DNA of 64,000 nucleotides from Lacibacter sediminis. GTDB lineage: Bacteria; Bacteroidota; Bacteroidia; Chitinophagales; Chitinophagaceae. Numbering within the stretch: the first letter of the stretch is position 1; each line of letters opens with the position of its first letter. Positions 18,141 to 27,997 of the stretch are shown here, in pieces. The DNA is taken from positions 3,100,001-3,164,000 of the forward strand of contig NZ_CP060007.1 in assembly GCF_014168535.1 (NCBI RefSeq). The letters are read 5' to 3'. The notes under the pieces were generated by a model, which worked only from the letters and a program-made list of their open reading frames with translations, ran no database searches and was not told where the DNA came from. Both the position numbers and the translations under genes were made by a program.

Positions 18141-18528
18141 ATGCAAGATTTAGAAAAACAACTTGACGAGGGTCTTGACTGGATTATACACCAATTGACA
18201 AAAGGGAATACAATAAAGGGGCTTAAAAATAACAAGATATATTTTGAATTTGAACAAGTCAAAGAGTGGAAATTGAAATATGGGTTTCAATTTCAAATTT
18301 ATTCAAATGACCATTTTATCGATAACAAGCCGCATTTTCATCTTGTAAAAAAAAAGTAGCGATATTGATTGTAGAATATTCTTTGATGGAACTATTTATG
18401 ATTGTAAAGGAAAAGGGCAGCTAGACCGTAGAGCAAAGGAAGCGATTGACTATTTCTTAGAAAATCCCGAAAATCAAGATATTCTCAAGAAGCTTTGGAA
18501 TAATAAAAATCCTAATTTACTTGTTTAA
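18141..18528 (+). pseudogene. Small unknown gene interrupted by a frameshift at an A9 tract
   Basis: The first frame (18141-18359) encodes 72 residues and stops right after nine consecutive A (18347-18355). The frame one base on (codons from 18355 to the stop at 18526-18528) reads straight through another 57 codons: S-S-D-I-D-C-R-I-F-F-D-G-T-I-Y-D..., ending N-N-K-N-P-N-L-L-V. Removing one A would join both into a protein of about 128 residues. Both halves look like real coding sequence (charged and aromatic, no stops). The family is not recognised; P-H-F-H-L sits just before the break. It could be a true mutation, a slippage or phase-variable tract, or an assembly error in a homopolymer. Confidence 0.65.
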
Positions 18529-18550
18529 ATCGAGAAGCATTTTCTTACAA

Positions 18551-18612
18551 GTTGGTGCCTCCACCAACCGAAATAAATTCACAACTTTTAGTTGGTGAAG
18601 GCAGCAACCACT
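18551..18612. repeat. Small palindromic repeat (GTTGGTG/CACCAAC)
   Basis: GTTGGTG (18551-18557) and CACCAAC (18562-18568) form a hairpin. GTTGGTG recurs at 18591-18597, with GCAACCACTAACC after it. It lies between two small accessory genes. Confidence 0.55.
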
Positions 18613-18642
18613 AACCAAAAAGTAGAATAGGAAACAACAATT

Positions 18643-19245
18643 ATGCATCAAAATGAAACAAAAGCAGCCAAAAGAATACTTGTCACGAGTAAGAGCATTC
18701 TCCTGATAACAATACCTGTTTCAGCATTAACAATTTTCAGCATTTGGTTTTGGGGACTTGGCGAGCACAGAACATTATTTGAAAATTCTATTTTGTCAAC
18801 AAGCATTCTATCGATTGCTTTTTTCTTATTCCTGACTATTGGCCTATACAAAGGAATTAAACTAAAAGATGACCTTGGAAAAATTACAGACAAAATAAAA
18901 ATTGACAATATACCCGACCTATCCGGCATGGAATTGTCAGGTGACATGCTTGACGCTGACGAAGGAATTGCAGGTATTATCTTCGGAATTATTGCCTGGC
19001 TTTTGTTTTCGATATTTCTTATAGTTTTTATTTGGTTTTTCAGTGCAATTGTTTGGGCCATGATATTAGCATTTGCTGCTATGCTATACTGGATATTTTT
19101 CAGGGCATTACGACTTGTTTTCAAAAATTCAAATAAATGCAAAGGGAAGCTAATGAGCAGTATGCTTTACGGATTGGGTTATACAGTCCTTTACAACTTT
19201 TGGATCTATGGCATTATGTTGACAACACATTATTTGATAAAGTGA
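18643..19245 (+). CDS. Membrane protein of unknown function
   Basis: A 200-residue protein with about five hydrophobic segments: about 18-36, 50-66, 108-128, 128-150 and 170-195. A charged loop with D-K-I-K-I-D-N-I-P-D-L-S-G-M-E lies between the second and third. No known family is recognised. Codon use is AT-rich, like the broken gene before it, and together with the hairpin repeats around it this suggests an accessory insertion. It stands alone. Confidence 0.6.
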   Translation: MHQNETKAAKRILVTSKSILLITIPVSALTIFSIWFWGLGEHRTLFENSILSTSILSIAFFLFLTIGLYKGIKLKDDLGKITDKIKIDNIPDLSGMELSGDMLDADEGIAGIIFGIIAWLLFSIFLIVFIWFFSAIVWAMILAFAAMLYWIFFRALRLVFKNSNKCKGKLMSSMLYGLGYTVLYNFWIYGIMLTTHYLIK

Positions 19246-19369
19246 CCGCATGCATGTAAAGTCACCTTTCAGGTGAACAGACATAGTGCCCTCCCCTAAC
19301 GCCCGTTATCATGTTAATTTTTTCTACTTTTTTAAGATGTAGCGATCTGTTTGTACTTTCGCCAACTGA

Positions 19370-19834
19370 ATGCAGGGAAAAAGCACGAACATAAAATTCA
19401 CCAACCAACTTTATTTGTCAGTAAAGGCAGCGTTTAAATACTGTCTGTTCCTGCTTTTTGTATTCGCCTTTTCGTTGCAACAGTTTTCTGCATTTGCTTA
19501 CACACAACTGGCAGCAAACACAACAAAAGAAAACGGTTCCCATCTTCATTCACAACGCATCTTTTCGAACGCACAGCTTTCATATCATCTGCCCTTCCAG
19601 CCAAACCCGCTGGAATGGGAAATGGAATTTGTTGAAGAAGATGATGAACACAACAACAGAAAGATCTCCGTTGATGATTACAGGACCCAGTTTAGTAAGA
19701 CGCATTCATCAGATGAATTAGCATATGCTACCGGTTTAAAAAGCCGTTACCTGCAACTGACATCCTCTGTCAGCAAGCGGCCATCCATTCCTTTTTTTAT
19801 TCTCTACCATTCCTGGAAGAGCCACCTCTCTTAA
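19370..19834 (+). CDS. Small unknown protein with one hydrophobic segment
   Basis: 154 residues. A hydrophobic signal-like stretch (about 22-42, C-L-F-L-L-F-V-F-A-F-S-L) is followed by a soluble acidic part (E-F-V-E-E-D-D-E-H-N-N-R). The only early ATG is 19370. It precedes the RND efflux genes on the same strand by 128 bases and may be co-transcribed. No family is recognised. Confidence 0.45.
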   Translation: MQGKSTNIKFTNQLYLSVKAAFKYCLFLLFVFAFSLQQFSAFAYTQLAANTTKENGSHLHSQRIFSNAQLSYHLPFQPNPLEWEMEFVEEDDEHNNRKISVDDYRTQFSKTHSSDELAYATGLKSRYLQLTSSVSKRPSIPFFILYHSWKSHLS

Positions 19835-19962
19835 ATTTTCGGTAACAGCCAAACGTTTGCAGTATATGGATCATTCCATATAGCCATCATTGCATTGGAG
19901 CATTCATATATGCTTAATGAATGTTCTGTTTTATTTATTTACCAATCTTAAAACGAAATTTA

Positions 19963-21048
19963 ATGAAGAGGATATTTATTCTCGCCATTGTGGCAACTGT
20001 ATTTATTTTTTCATCCTGCAAACACAAAACGGAAGAAAAAGAAGCAGAAACAAAATTCTTAGTCACCAGCCCTATTGAACGTGATACGATCGTTTACAAA
20101 GAATATGTTGGTCAGGTTCAGTCTTCGAGTCATATTGAAATACGTTCGCAGGAAAGAGGTTATCTCGAAAAGATCTTTGTAGATGAGGGACAGTTTGTAA
20201 AGAAAGGTACCCTGCTGTTCAAGATCATGCCCATTATTTACCAGGCAGAAGTAGCAAAAGCAAAAGCCGAAATGGAGTTTGCTGAAATTGAATACAAGAA
20301 CACCAAAAGTCTTTCCGATAACAATGTTGTATCGCCCAATGAACTTGCGCTTGCCAAAGCAAAGCTGGATAAAGCAAAAGCAGAGCTGGCCTTAGCACAG
20401 GCACATTTAGGTTTTACAGAAATACGTGCACCGTTTGATGGTATCATGGATCGTTTTCAGAAACGTTTAGGAAGCCTCATCGACGAAGGCGAATTGCTCA
20501 CTACACTTTCTGACAACAGCAGGATGTGGGTATACTTTAATGTACCTGAAGCCGAATACCTCGACTATATTCAGAAAGCAAAATCAGCAAGCGCACAAAA
20601 AGTGCAACTGCAAATGGCCAACAAAGAATTGTTTGAGTTACCTGGTGTTGTTGAAACCATTGAAGCTGATTTTAATAATGAAACAGGCAACATCGCTTTC
20701 AGAGCAACATTCCAAAATCCAAAAGGAATTCTTCGCCACGGTGAAACAGGAAACATTATGATGCCTGTTAATCTAAAAAATGCTGTACTCATTCCGCAAA
20801 AAGCAACCTTCGATGTGCTGGATAAAAAGTTTGTGTACATCGTTGATGAAAACAATGTACTGAAGGCAAGACAGATCACCATCGCACAGGAATTACCACA
20901 CTTATATATCGTTGCTTCGGGGCTTAGGGCAACAGATAAAATTCTTGCAGAAGGTTTAGGTAAGGTGAAGAACAACGAGAAGATCACCTATGATTTTGTT
21001 CCTTTTGCAAAAGAATTAGCTGAGTTAAACAATTTACACGCCGAGTAA
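19963..21048 (+). CDS. RND efflux periplasmic adaptor (membrane-fusion protein)
   Basis: 361 residues from ATG 19963; the upstream ATG at 19921 would put 14 residues before a good lipoprotein signal (MKRIFILAIV...FSS-C). It is a lipid-anchored inner-membrane adaptor. A lipoyl-like domain (G-Q-V-Q-S-S-S-H-I-E-I-R) flanks a long alpha-hairpin (about 88-150, rich in A-K-A-K-A-E and L-A-L-A-K-A-K-L-D), then come I-R-A-P-F-D-G-I-M and beta-barrel domains. It bridges the pump and the outer-membrane channel. It is first of three consecutive genes: the pump starts 26 bases on. Confidence 0.93.
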   Translation: MKRIFILAIVATVFIFSSCKHKTEEKEAETKFLVTSPIERDTIVYKEYVGQVQSSSHIEIRSQERGYLEKIFVDEGQFVKKGTLLFKIMPIIYQAEVAKAKAEMEFAEIEYKNTKSLSDNNVVSPNELALAKAKLDKAKAELALAQAHLGFTEIRAPFDGIMDRFQKRLGSLIDEGELLTTLSDNSRMWVYFNVPEAEYLDYIQKAKSASAQKVQLQMANKELFELPGVVETIEADFNNETGNIAFRATFQNPKGILRHGETGNIMMPVNLKNAVLIPQKATFDVLDKKFVYIVDENNVLKARQITIAQELPHLYIVASGLRATDKILAEGLGKVKNNEKITYDFVPFAKELAELNNLHAE

Positions 21049-21074
21049 GGCAGGAACCAAAAAACTATATTACA

Positions 21075-24000
21075 ATGTTTAACAAGTTTATAAAAAGACC
21101 GGTTCTTGCTATTGCCTTATCTGTCGTGATCGTTTTCATGGGATTGTTGGCAATTAAAACATCACCGGTTGCACAGTTTCCGGAAATAGCTCCACCAAGG
21201 GTAAACATCTTTATTGAGTTTCCCGGATCGAATGCAGACGTATTGGTGAAATCAACACTTACAATCCTCGAACGTGCAATCAATGGTGTACAGGGTATGC
21301 AATATATTTTGAGTGATGCTACCAGTGCAAGTGAAGCAACCATTGAAGTAATCTTTGAACCGGGCACCGATCCAACTCTTGCGGCAGTAAGAGTAAAATC
21401 AAGGGTTGACCAGGTGATGACCAACTTACCTCCGTTGGTACAACGTGAAGGTGTGATCATCTCTCCGTTACAACCAAGTATGTTGATGTACCTGAACCTG
21501 TACAGCAAGGAAAAAAATGTGGATGAAAAATTTCTATTCAACTATGCCAATACGTATATCCTTCCCGAACTGCAACGGATTAAAGGGATGGGCTTTGCAC
21601 AGGCAATCGGAAGTCGTTCGTTTGCCATACGTGTATGGCTGAATCCGGAACGAATGAGAGCTTACAGTATTTCTGCTGATGAAGTATTGAAAGCAATTGA
21701 TGAGCAAAGTGTATTGGCAAGACCCGGACGGGTTGGTTTGAGTTCCGGAAAAACGGCGCAATCGCAGGAATATGTGTTTACCTACAAAGGCTGGTACAAT
21801 ACACCTGAGCAATACCAGGATATCATTATCAAAGCCAATTCCAATGGCGAATTACTAAAGCTGAAAGATATTGCTGAAGTTGAAGTTGGAAGTGAATTTG
21901 TTGATATCTACTCAAACAAAGACGGGCATCCTTCAGCATCACTTGTACTCAAGCAAAATCCCGGCAGTAATGCGAGTATTGTAATTGAAGAAGTAAAAGC
22001 AAAACTGCAGGAATTAAAAAAAGATTTTCCTCCAGGTATTGATTACGAGATCAACTACGATGTATCAAAATTTGTGGACGCATCAATTGAGAAAGTATTG
22101 CACACACTGGTTGAAGCATTTATTCTGGTAGCCATTGTGGTGTTTATTTTCCTTGGCGATTGGCGATCTACATTCATCCCCATTCTTGCAGTACCAGTAT
22201 CACTCATCGGTGCATTTACCTTAATGAAGTTCTTTGGGCTAAGTATCAACCTCATCACCTTATTTGCATTAGTACTTGCCATTGGTGTGGTGGTGGATGA
22301 TGCCATTGTGGTAGTGGAAGCGGTGCATGTGAAGATGGAAGAAGAAAACCTCTCTCCTTTCGCTGCAGTGAAGAAAGTGATACGGGAGATCAGTGGTGCC
22401 ATCATTGCCATCACATTAGTAATGATCTCGGTATTTGTTCCTGTTGCATTTATGACGGGACCTGTTGGTGTTCTCTATCGCCAGTTTTCATTGACAATGG
22501 CAAGTGCCATTTTCATTTCCGGTTTTGTAGCGCTTACACTTACACCTGTGTTATGTGCCATCTTACTGAAGAACACGCACGGTAAACCAAAAAGGAAAAC
22601 GCCGATCAGTATGTTTCTCGATTGGTTTAACAGAACCTTCGAACGTGTTACCGGTAAGTACACCAAATTCCTTACGCTGATCGTAAACAGAAGAGTGATT
22701 ACGTTCGGAGTTTTAATTGCATTTGCGTTTGGTATAGCTGGTGTAAACAAAGTGTTACCTGCAGGATTTATTCCCAGTGAAGACCAGGGACAGATCTATG
22801 CCATCATTCAAACACCACCAGGTACAACGCTTGAACGTACCAATGAAATATCAAGAAAGCTTCAGTTCATTGCCAGGAAGATCGAAGGCGTTGCATCAGT
22901 TACTTCGCTTGCAGGTTATGAAATTCTTACTGAAGGACGTGGATCAAATGCAGGTACTTGTTTGATCAATTTAAAAGATTGGTCGGAACGAAAGCAATCT
23001 GTAAAAGAAGTGATCGAAGAGTTGGAAAAAGAATCCAAAGACCTTCCGGCCAACATCGAATATTTTGAACCACCTGCTGTTCCGGGTTATGGTACATCGG
23101 ATGGTTTCTCCTTGCGTTTATTAGATAAAGGCAGTGATGTAGATTACCAGGAATTCGACCGTGTGAATGCAGAGTTTTTAGCAGAACTGAAAAAAAGAAA
23201 AGAGCTGAATGGATTATTTTCTTTTTACTCAGCGAAGTATCCGCAATATGAAATTATAGTTGATAATGAATTAGCGATGCAGAAAGGTGTTTCTGTTGGT
23301 GATGCAATGGAAAACCTCAACATCATGATCGGCAGTACTTACGAGCAGGGCTTTATCCGTTTCAATAACTATTACAAAGTGTATACGCAAGCCGGTCCTG
23401 AATTCAGGAAGCAGCCATCAGACATTCTCAACATGTTTATTAAGAATGATCATGGTGAAATGGTTCCCTACTCTGCTTTCATGAAAATAAAAAAGACACA
23501 GGGGCCAAATGAAATTGCACGTTATAACTTATACATCTCCTCTTTAATTAATGGTATACCTGCTAAGGGTTATTCATCAGGCGATGCCATCAGAGCCATT
23601 AAAGAAGTAGCTGCACAAAAATTACCACGTGGTTATGACATTGCATGGGAAGGTCTTTCGTATGATGAAGCAAGAAGAGGAAACGAAGCGTTGTATTTAT
23701 TCCTTGTCGTACTCTTCTTTGTGTATTTGATTCTGGCTGCACAATATGAAAGTTTTCTGTTGCCGTTTGCAGTGTTGCTTTCTCTTCCGCCGGGTATATT
23801 CGGTTCGTTCCTGTTGTTAAAAAGTATGGGCTTAGCGAATGATGTGTATGCACAGGTTGGGCTGATCATGTTGGTTGGTTTGCTTGGAAAGAATGCAGTG
23901 TTGATCGTTGAGTTTGCTGTGCAGAAACACAACAAAGGCGCTACTGTTCTGGATGCAGCCATTGAAGGTGCAAAAGCCCGTTTCCGTCCCATCTTAATGA

Positions 24001-24320
24001 CCTCGTTTGCATTTATTGCGGGTTTGATTCCTTTGGTACTTGCTACAGGACCAGGTGCTGTTGGTAACCATACCATTGGTGCATCTGCATTGGGTGGTAT
24101 GTTGTTCGGAACAGTTTTCGGTGTCATCATTGTACCGGGTCTTTACTTCATATTCGGTAAACTGTCTGAAGGCAGACATCTCATTAGAGATGAAGATGAA
24201 AATCCGTTGAGTGAAGATTTTGTTGAAGGTGGCTCTGATGCTGCGTTGAGCAAACGAATCAAAAAAATTATCAAACGAATCAGAAATAAAAAAGAAGATG
24301 AAAATGAAAATAACAGCTAA
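21075..24320 (+). CDS. RND multidrug efflux pump, HAE-1 (AcrB/MexB-like) subunit
   Basis: 1081 residues, typical length for a proton-driven drug or solvent exporter. The N-terminal F-I-K-R-P-V-L-A is followed by two homologous halves, each with a large periplasmic loop and a block of transmembrane helices. TM4 carries the proton-relay pair in I-G-V-V-V-D-D-A-I-V-V-V-E. P-V-A-F-M-T-G-P-V-G follows in TM6, and the second half has V-G-L-L-G-K-N-A-V-L-I-V-E and R-P-I-L-M-T-S. The C-terminal tail is charged and soluble. Substrates cannot be predicted. Its end overlaps the next gene's start by 23 bases. Confidence 0.96.
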   Translation: MFNKFIKRPVLAIALSVVIVFMGLLAIKTSPVAQFPEIAPPRVNIFIEFPGSNADVLVKSTLTILERAINGVQGMQYILSDATSASEATIEVIFEPGTDPTLAAVRVKSRVDQVMTNLPPLVQREGVIISPLQPSMLMYLNLYSKEKNVDEKFLFNYANTYILPELQRIKGMGFAQAIGSRSFAIRVWLNPERMRAYSISADEVLKAIDEQSVLARPGRVGLSSGKTAQSQEYVFTYKGWYNTPEQYQDIIIKANSNGELLKLKDIAEVEVGSEFVDIYSNKDGHPSASLVLKQNPGSNASIVIEEVKAKLQELKKDFPPGIDYEINYDVSKFVDASIEKVLHTLVEAFILVAIVVFIFLGDWRSTFIPILAVPVSLIGAFTLMKFFGLSINLITLFALVLAIGVVVDDAIVVVEAVHVKMEEENLSPFAAVKKVIREISGAIIAITLVMISVFVPVAFMTGPVGVLYRQFSLTMASAIFISGFVALTLTPVLCAILLKNTHGKPKRKTPISMFLDWFNRTFERVTGKYTKFLTLIVNRRVITFGVLIAFAFGIAGVNKVLPAGFIPSEDQGQIYAIIQTPPGTTLERTNEISRKLQFIARKIEGVASVTSLAGYEILTEGRGSNAGTCLINLKDWSERKQSVKEVIEELEKESKDLPANIEYFEPPAVPGYGTSDGFSLRLLDKGSDVDYQEFDRVNAEFLAELKKRKELNGLFSFYSAKYPQYEIIVDNELAMQKGVSVGDAMENLNIMIGSTYEQGFIRFNNYYKVYTQAGPEFRKQPSDILNMFIKNDHGEMVPYSAFMKIKKTQGPNEIARYNLYISSLINGIPAKGYSSGDAIRAIKEVAAQKLPRGYDIAWEGLSYDEARRGNEALYLFLVVLFFVYLILAAQYESFLLPFAVLLSLPPGIFGSFLLLKSMGLANDVYAQVGLIMLVGLLGKNAVLIVEFAVQKHNKGATVLDAAIEGAKARFRPILMTSFAFIAGLIPLVLATGPGAVGNHTIGASALGGMLFGTVFGVIIVPGLYFIFGKLSEGRHLIRDEDENPLSEDFVEGGSDAALSKRIKKIIKRIRNKKEDENENNS

Positions 24321-25725
24321 ACATCTTGCACTATTTATCTGCATCGTATGGCTTGGTGCCTGTAAAGTTCCTGCTGTGAGCAGTAAACAGGAAAACAAGC
24401 ATACTCCTGCGGCTTACAGTAACTCACAGGATACAACCAACTCGGCACAGATAAAATGGAAACAATATTTTACCGATCCAAACCTTCTTGCATTGATCGA
24501 TACAGCGCTCATTAATAACCAGGAGTTGAATATCACGCTGCGTGAAATTGAAATGAGTAAGAATGAGATCATGGCGAGGAAGGGAGAATACCTGCCCTTC
24601 CTTCATTTGAAAGGCGGCGCAGCAGCTGAAAGAGCAGGTAAATACACTTGGGATGGCTTATCTGAAGAAGACTGGAAAACAAGACCCGAAAAGGGGCATC
24701 CGTACGTTGGTGATTTTATGATCGGCACTTATTTTACATGGGAGCTGGATGTGTGGAAGAAATTACGTACTGCAAAAAAAGCAGCGGTGGTAAAGTATTT
24801 ATCAACCATTGAAGGAAAAAACTTTATGGTCACGAATATCATTGCTGAAATAGCCAGCTCTTATTATGAGTTGATGGCACTTGATAATCTGCTGGCTATT
24901 ATTCAACAGAATATTGAGCTGCAAAGCAATGCCCTGCAGGTGGTGAAACTGGAGAAAGATGCAGCGAAGGTTACACAGTTAGCAGTTAACAGGTTTGAAG
25001 CTCAATTGCTCAATACAAAAAATCTGCAATACGAAATTCAACAGAAGATCATTGAAACAGAGAATAGGATCAATTTTTTGGCGGGACGTTTTCCGCAACC
25101 TGTTGTACGCAACTCTGCAGCATTTAATAACCTTGTACTTGATCCGATCTTTGCAGGCATTCCATCTCAACTGCTATCCTATCGTCCGGATATTCGGCAA
25201 GCTGAATTAGAACTTGCAGCAGCAAAATTAGATGTGCAGGTAGCGAAAGCGAATTTCTATCCTTCATTCAGTCTTACAGCCGGTGTTGGCTTGCAGGCAT
25301 TCAATCCGGTGTATTTGATCACACCAGAATCGATACTGTATAATTTAGCTGGCGACCTGGTTGCACCACTCATTAATAAGAATGCAATTAAAACCACTTA
25401 CTTTAACGCCAATGAAAAGCAGATACAGGCTGTTTACAATTATGAGCGTTCTATTTTAAATGCGCATATTGAAGTGGTGAATCAGCTTTCAAGAATGGAT
25501 AATTTCACGAAGAGCTATGAAACAAAAGCGAAGGAAGTGGACATCCTCACTCAGTCGATCACTATTTCAAACAACCTGTTCCGTTCCGCAAGGGCAGATT
25601 ATATAGAAGTACTGTTAACACAACGTGAAGCATTGGAATCGAAAATTGATCTGATCGAGATCAAGCTGAAACAACTTGATGCCAAAGTAAATATTTACAA
25701 AGCGTTGGGCGGCGGTTGGAACTGA
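24298..25725 (+). CDS. Outer-membrane efflux channel (OprM/NodT-type TolC lipoprotein)
   Basis: 475 residues. A lipoprotein signal (I-V-W-L-G-A-C) anchors it to the outer membrane. The two repeated coiled-coil/strand halves of the TolC fold follow, with S-Y-R-P-D-I-R-Q-A-E-L-E-L in the second half, a hallmark of NodT-family lipoproteins, and F-Y-P-S-F-S-L-T-A-G-V. It is third and last gene of the tripartite pump operon, translationally coupled by a 23-base overlap. An alternative ATG two codons on (24304) is possible. A strong terminator follows. Confidence 0.94.
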   Translation: MKMKITAKHLALFICIVWLGACKVPAVSSKQENKHTPAAYSNSQDTTNSAQIKWKQYFTDPNLLALIDTALINNQELNITLREIEMSKNEIMARKGEYLPFLHLKGGAAAERAGKYTWDGLSEEDWKTRPEKGHPYVGDFMIGTYFTWELDVWKKLRTAKKAAVVKYLSTIEGKNFMVTNIIAEIASSYYELMALDNLLAIIQQNIELQSNALQVVKLEKDAAKVTQLAVNRFEAQLLNTKNLQYEIQQKIIETENRINFLAGRFPQPVVRNSAAFNNLVLDPIFAGIPSQLLSYRPDIRQAELELAAAKLDVQVAKANFYPSFSLTAGVGLQAFNPVYLITPESILYNLAGDLVAPLINKNAIKTTYFNANEKQIQAVYNYERSILNAHIEVVNQLSRMDNFTKSYETKAKEVDILTQSITISNNLFRSARADYIEVLLTQREALESKIDLIEIKLKQLDAKVNIYKALGGGWN

Positions 25726-25735
25726 TACTTAGTTA

Positions 25736-25778
25736 AATCAAGGCTTCATCAAAAATATAATTTGATGAAGCCTTGATT
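25736..25778. terminator. Strong bidirectional terminator
   Basis: A perfect 18-bp stem (25736-25753 with 25761-25778) with loop AATATAA, between convergent efflux and kup units. Confidence 0.9.
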
Positions 25779-25837
25779 ATTTAAAGACAAGCAATCAAAA
25801 GAGAGCTGGAATTGCGAAAGTTATATAACGACTGCAA

Positions 25838-25963
25838 CTAAGAACTGACTTTTGGCATGAGGTGAATAATTTTTTGAACCACGAGATATAGTATTGCCAA
25901 CGCTATGATCCAGAAAAACAGCACGATCAACACAGAAACAATATTGTTTCGTTTATCCCTCAT
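25838..25963 (-). CDS. 41-residue single-pass membrane peptide coupled to kup
   Basis: On the minus strand, an ATG at 25963 lies inside the last codons of kup (T-ATG-AGGGATAA) and opens a 41-residue frame ending at TAG 25838-25840. It starts M-R-D-K-R-N-N, then has one strongly hydrophobic helix (about 8-31: I-V-S-V-L-I-V-L-F-F-W-I-I-A...), then Q-K-I-I-H-L-M-P-K-V-S-S. Positive N-terminal charge and a clean helix make it a plausible real gene despite its size. The overlap implies translational coupling to the K+ transporter. KdpF of the Kdp ATPase is a similar-sized helix, but that analogy is inference. Confidence 0.6.
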   Translation of the reverse strand: MRDKRNNIVSVLIVLFFWIIALAILYLVVQKIIHLMPKVSS

Positions 25964-27929
25964 ACTCTTCCACTCGTTTTAACCGAAGATTACTTACCGG
26001 TGCAACGATCAACGGAAACTTTTCTACTGTTACATTACTCGGATCTAATCCAAATCCTCTTTCTTCGGAAAGTGAAATTTCCTTTAACCAGAAATGGAAC
26101 TTCATCAGAATCCTTTCCCAGAAAGGCAATTCATTATCCTGGCTTAAATACTTTTCCATAACAATGAATTGCACATCACCGGCTATATGGTTTCGTTCAA
26201 GGCTAACATAACGGCTCGTTACGTTCACTTCACGGTTTTTCACCAGGTCTTCCACTACTTTCCTGAACATACTGTCAATACGAGTCTGAACCCTGAATCC
26301 TAAACGAAATTCGATCCTGATAATATCATTGGGAATGATATGCGTAACACTGTATTCCGTTGTATATGGGTCATCAACCGTATCAACATGAATAAACCAG
26401 TAGATATCGGCCCGTTTGGGCTTTCGGTTCATGATGGAATAAATGATCTTATGCTCAATCTCCTTGGGGTTATCAGCACTGGTGAGATAAATAAGATGTG
26501 TTGCATATTTAGGCACTGTAACATCGTTACTTAATTCCTGTAGCTTTTGTATGTAATGATCAAGACGTACAAATTCGATGTATCGGTTCTTGATCTTTCT
26601 TGCTCTGAACCAATCGTACATTACAAAGAACAACAGCCCTCCCACCAGCAATGTAACATAACCCCCATGCGGAAACTTCTCCAGATTTGCATAGAAGAAA
26701 CTGAACTCAATGGCAAAATAAACAGCCAGGTATAAATAGATGAAGCCGGGTTTGGTACGTCTTGTAACAAGATAGTTTGCAAACAGCACCGATGTAGCGA
26801 TCATGGTAACTGTAATGGCAAGACCGTATGCTGCTTCCATATTTGAAGCTTTTTTAAAGAACAGGACAATACCAATACAACCTGTAAACAATAAAAGATT
26901 TACAGCAGGTATATACAGTTGTCCTTTTGCCTCCGTGGGATAATTGATCTTAAATTTCGGGAAAAGATTGAGCCGCATAGCTTCACTCACAAGCGTGAAC
27001 GATCCGGATATTAATGCCTGGCTGGCGATGATGGTGGCAGCAGTGGCAATCGTTATACCGAAGTAAATAAACCAATGCGGCATGATACCGTAAAACGGAT
27101 TAAACCCTTCTTCGATCAGTGACGAGCTGATCAACTCACCATGATGATTCAGCAGTAACCATGCTCCCTGCCCCAGGTAATTAATGATCAAACAGGTTTT
27201 TACAAATATCCATGAATAACGGATGTTCCATTTGCCGCAATGCCCAAGGTCGGAATACAATGCTTCTGCACCTGTGGTACACAAAAACACACCACCTAAA
27301 ATGTAAAACCCTTTAGGGTAAGCGATCAACAGCTTAATACCGTAATAAGGATTAAACGCTTTGAGTATCGACAGGTCTTGCACTAGCTGGGCAAATCCAA
27401 GAGCAGCAAGCATTACAAACCATACTGCCATAACAGGTCCGAATGATCTTCCAATAAAAGCTGTTCCAAACTGCTGCAAAAAGAAAAGCACCGAAAGAAT
27501 ACAGATCACAATGATGATCACCGTCCATTGGCTGATATCATGAAATGCAGGAATTTGTTTCAACCCCTCAATGGCCGATGTTACTGAAATAGGCGGCGTG
27601 ATCATACCATCAGCAAGCAATGCAGCACCACCGATCATTGCCGGTATCACCAACCATTTTCTTCTGCGGCGCACAAGTGCAAACAAAGAAAAGATACCAC
27701 CTTCACCTTTGTTATCTGCACGCAACGTAAGAATAACATATTTCACCGTTGTTTGCAGTGTAAGCGTCCAGATAATCAACGATAGCGAACCAATGATCAG
27801 TTCCTCTGTAATCGTTTTGCCGCTTGTGATGGCGTTTAAAACATAAAGTGGTGAAGTACCAATGTCGCCGAAAATAATACCCAGTGCAATCAAAAGACCT
27901 GCAAGACTTACCTTGTTATGCGATGACAT
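25953..27929 (-). CDS. kup: Low-affinity potassium uptake protein Kup
   Basis: A 658-residue inner-membrane K+/H+ symporter of the KUP/HAK family. About twelve transmembrane segments span 1-440, starting with the conserved G-I-I-F-G-D-I-G-T-S-P-L-Y-V-L. Family motifs K-Y-V-I-L-T-L-R-A-D-N-K-G-E-G-G-I-F and G-T-G/C-T-T-G-A-E-A-L-Y-S-D-L-G-H are present (here C-T-T-G-A-E-A-L-Y-S-D-L-G-H). The C-terminal soluble region spans about 450-658. It is transcribed away from the kdpD/E-like pair across 233 bases and overlaps a 41-residue peptide gene at its 3' end. Confidence 0.97.
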   Translation of the reverse strand: MSSHNKVSLAGLLIALGIIFGDIGTSPLYVLNAITSGKTITEELIIGSLSLIIWTLTLQTTVKYVILTLRADNKGEGGIFSLFALVRRRRKWLVIPAMIGGAALLADGMITPPISVTSAIEGLKQIPAFHDISQWTVIIIVICILSVLFFLQQFGTAFIGRSFGPVMAVWFVMLAALGFAQLVQDLSILKAFNPYYGIKLLIAYPKGFYILGGVFLCTTGAEALYSDLGHCGKWNIRYSWIFVKTCLIINYLGQGAWLLLNHHGELISSSLIEEGFNPFYGIMPHWFIYFGITIATAATIIASQALISGSFTLVSEAMRLNLFPKFKINYPTEAKGQLYIPAVNLLLFTGCIGIVLFFKKASNMEAAYGLAITVTMIATSVLFANYLVTRRTKPGFIYLYLAVYFAIEFSFFYANLEKFPHGGYVTLLVGGLLFFVMYDWFRARKIKNRYIEFVRLDHYIQKLQELSNDVTVPKYATHLIYLTSADNPKEIEHKIIYSIMNRKPKRADIYWFIHVDTVDDPYTTEYSVTHIIPNDIIRIEFRLGFRVQTRIDSMFRKVVEDLVKNREVNVTSRYVSLERNHIAGDVQFIVMEKYLSQDNELPFWERILMKFHFWLKEISLSEERGFGLDPSNVTVEKFPLIVAPVSNLRLKRVEEYEG

Positions 27930-27997
27930 TTATCATTTAATTTTGAAGATCAAAAGTAGGTTGGGTAATCAGCGGAAACGAAAACCGGCCAAAATCC

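Noticed and set aside
23599..24130. Long minus-strand frames inside the RND pump gene
   Set aside because: Antisense shadows of a strongly conserved coding region; codon bias supports only the plus strand.
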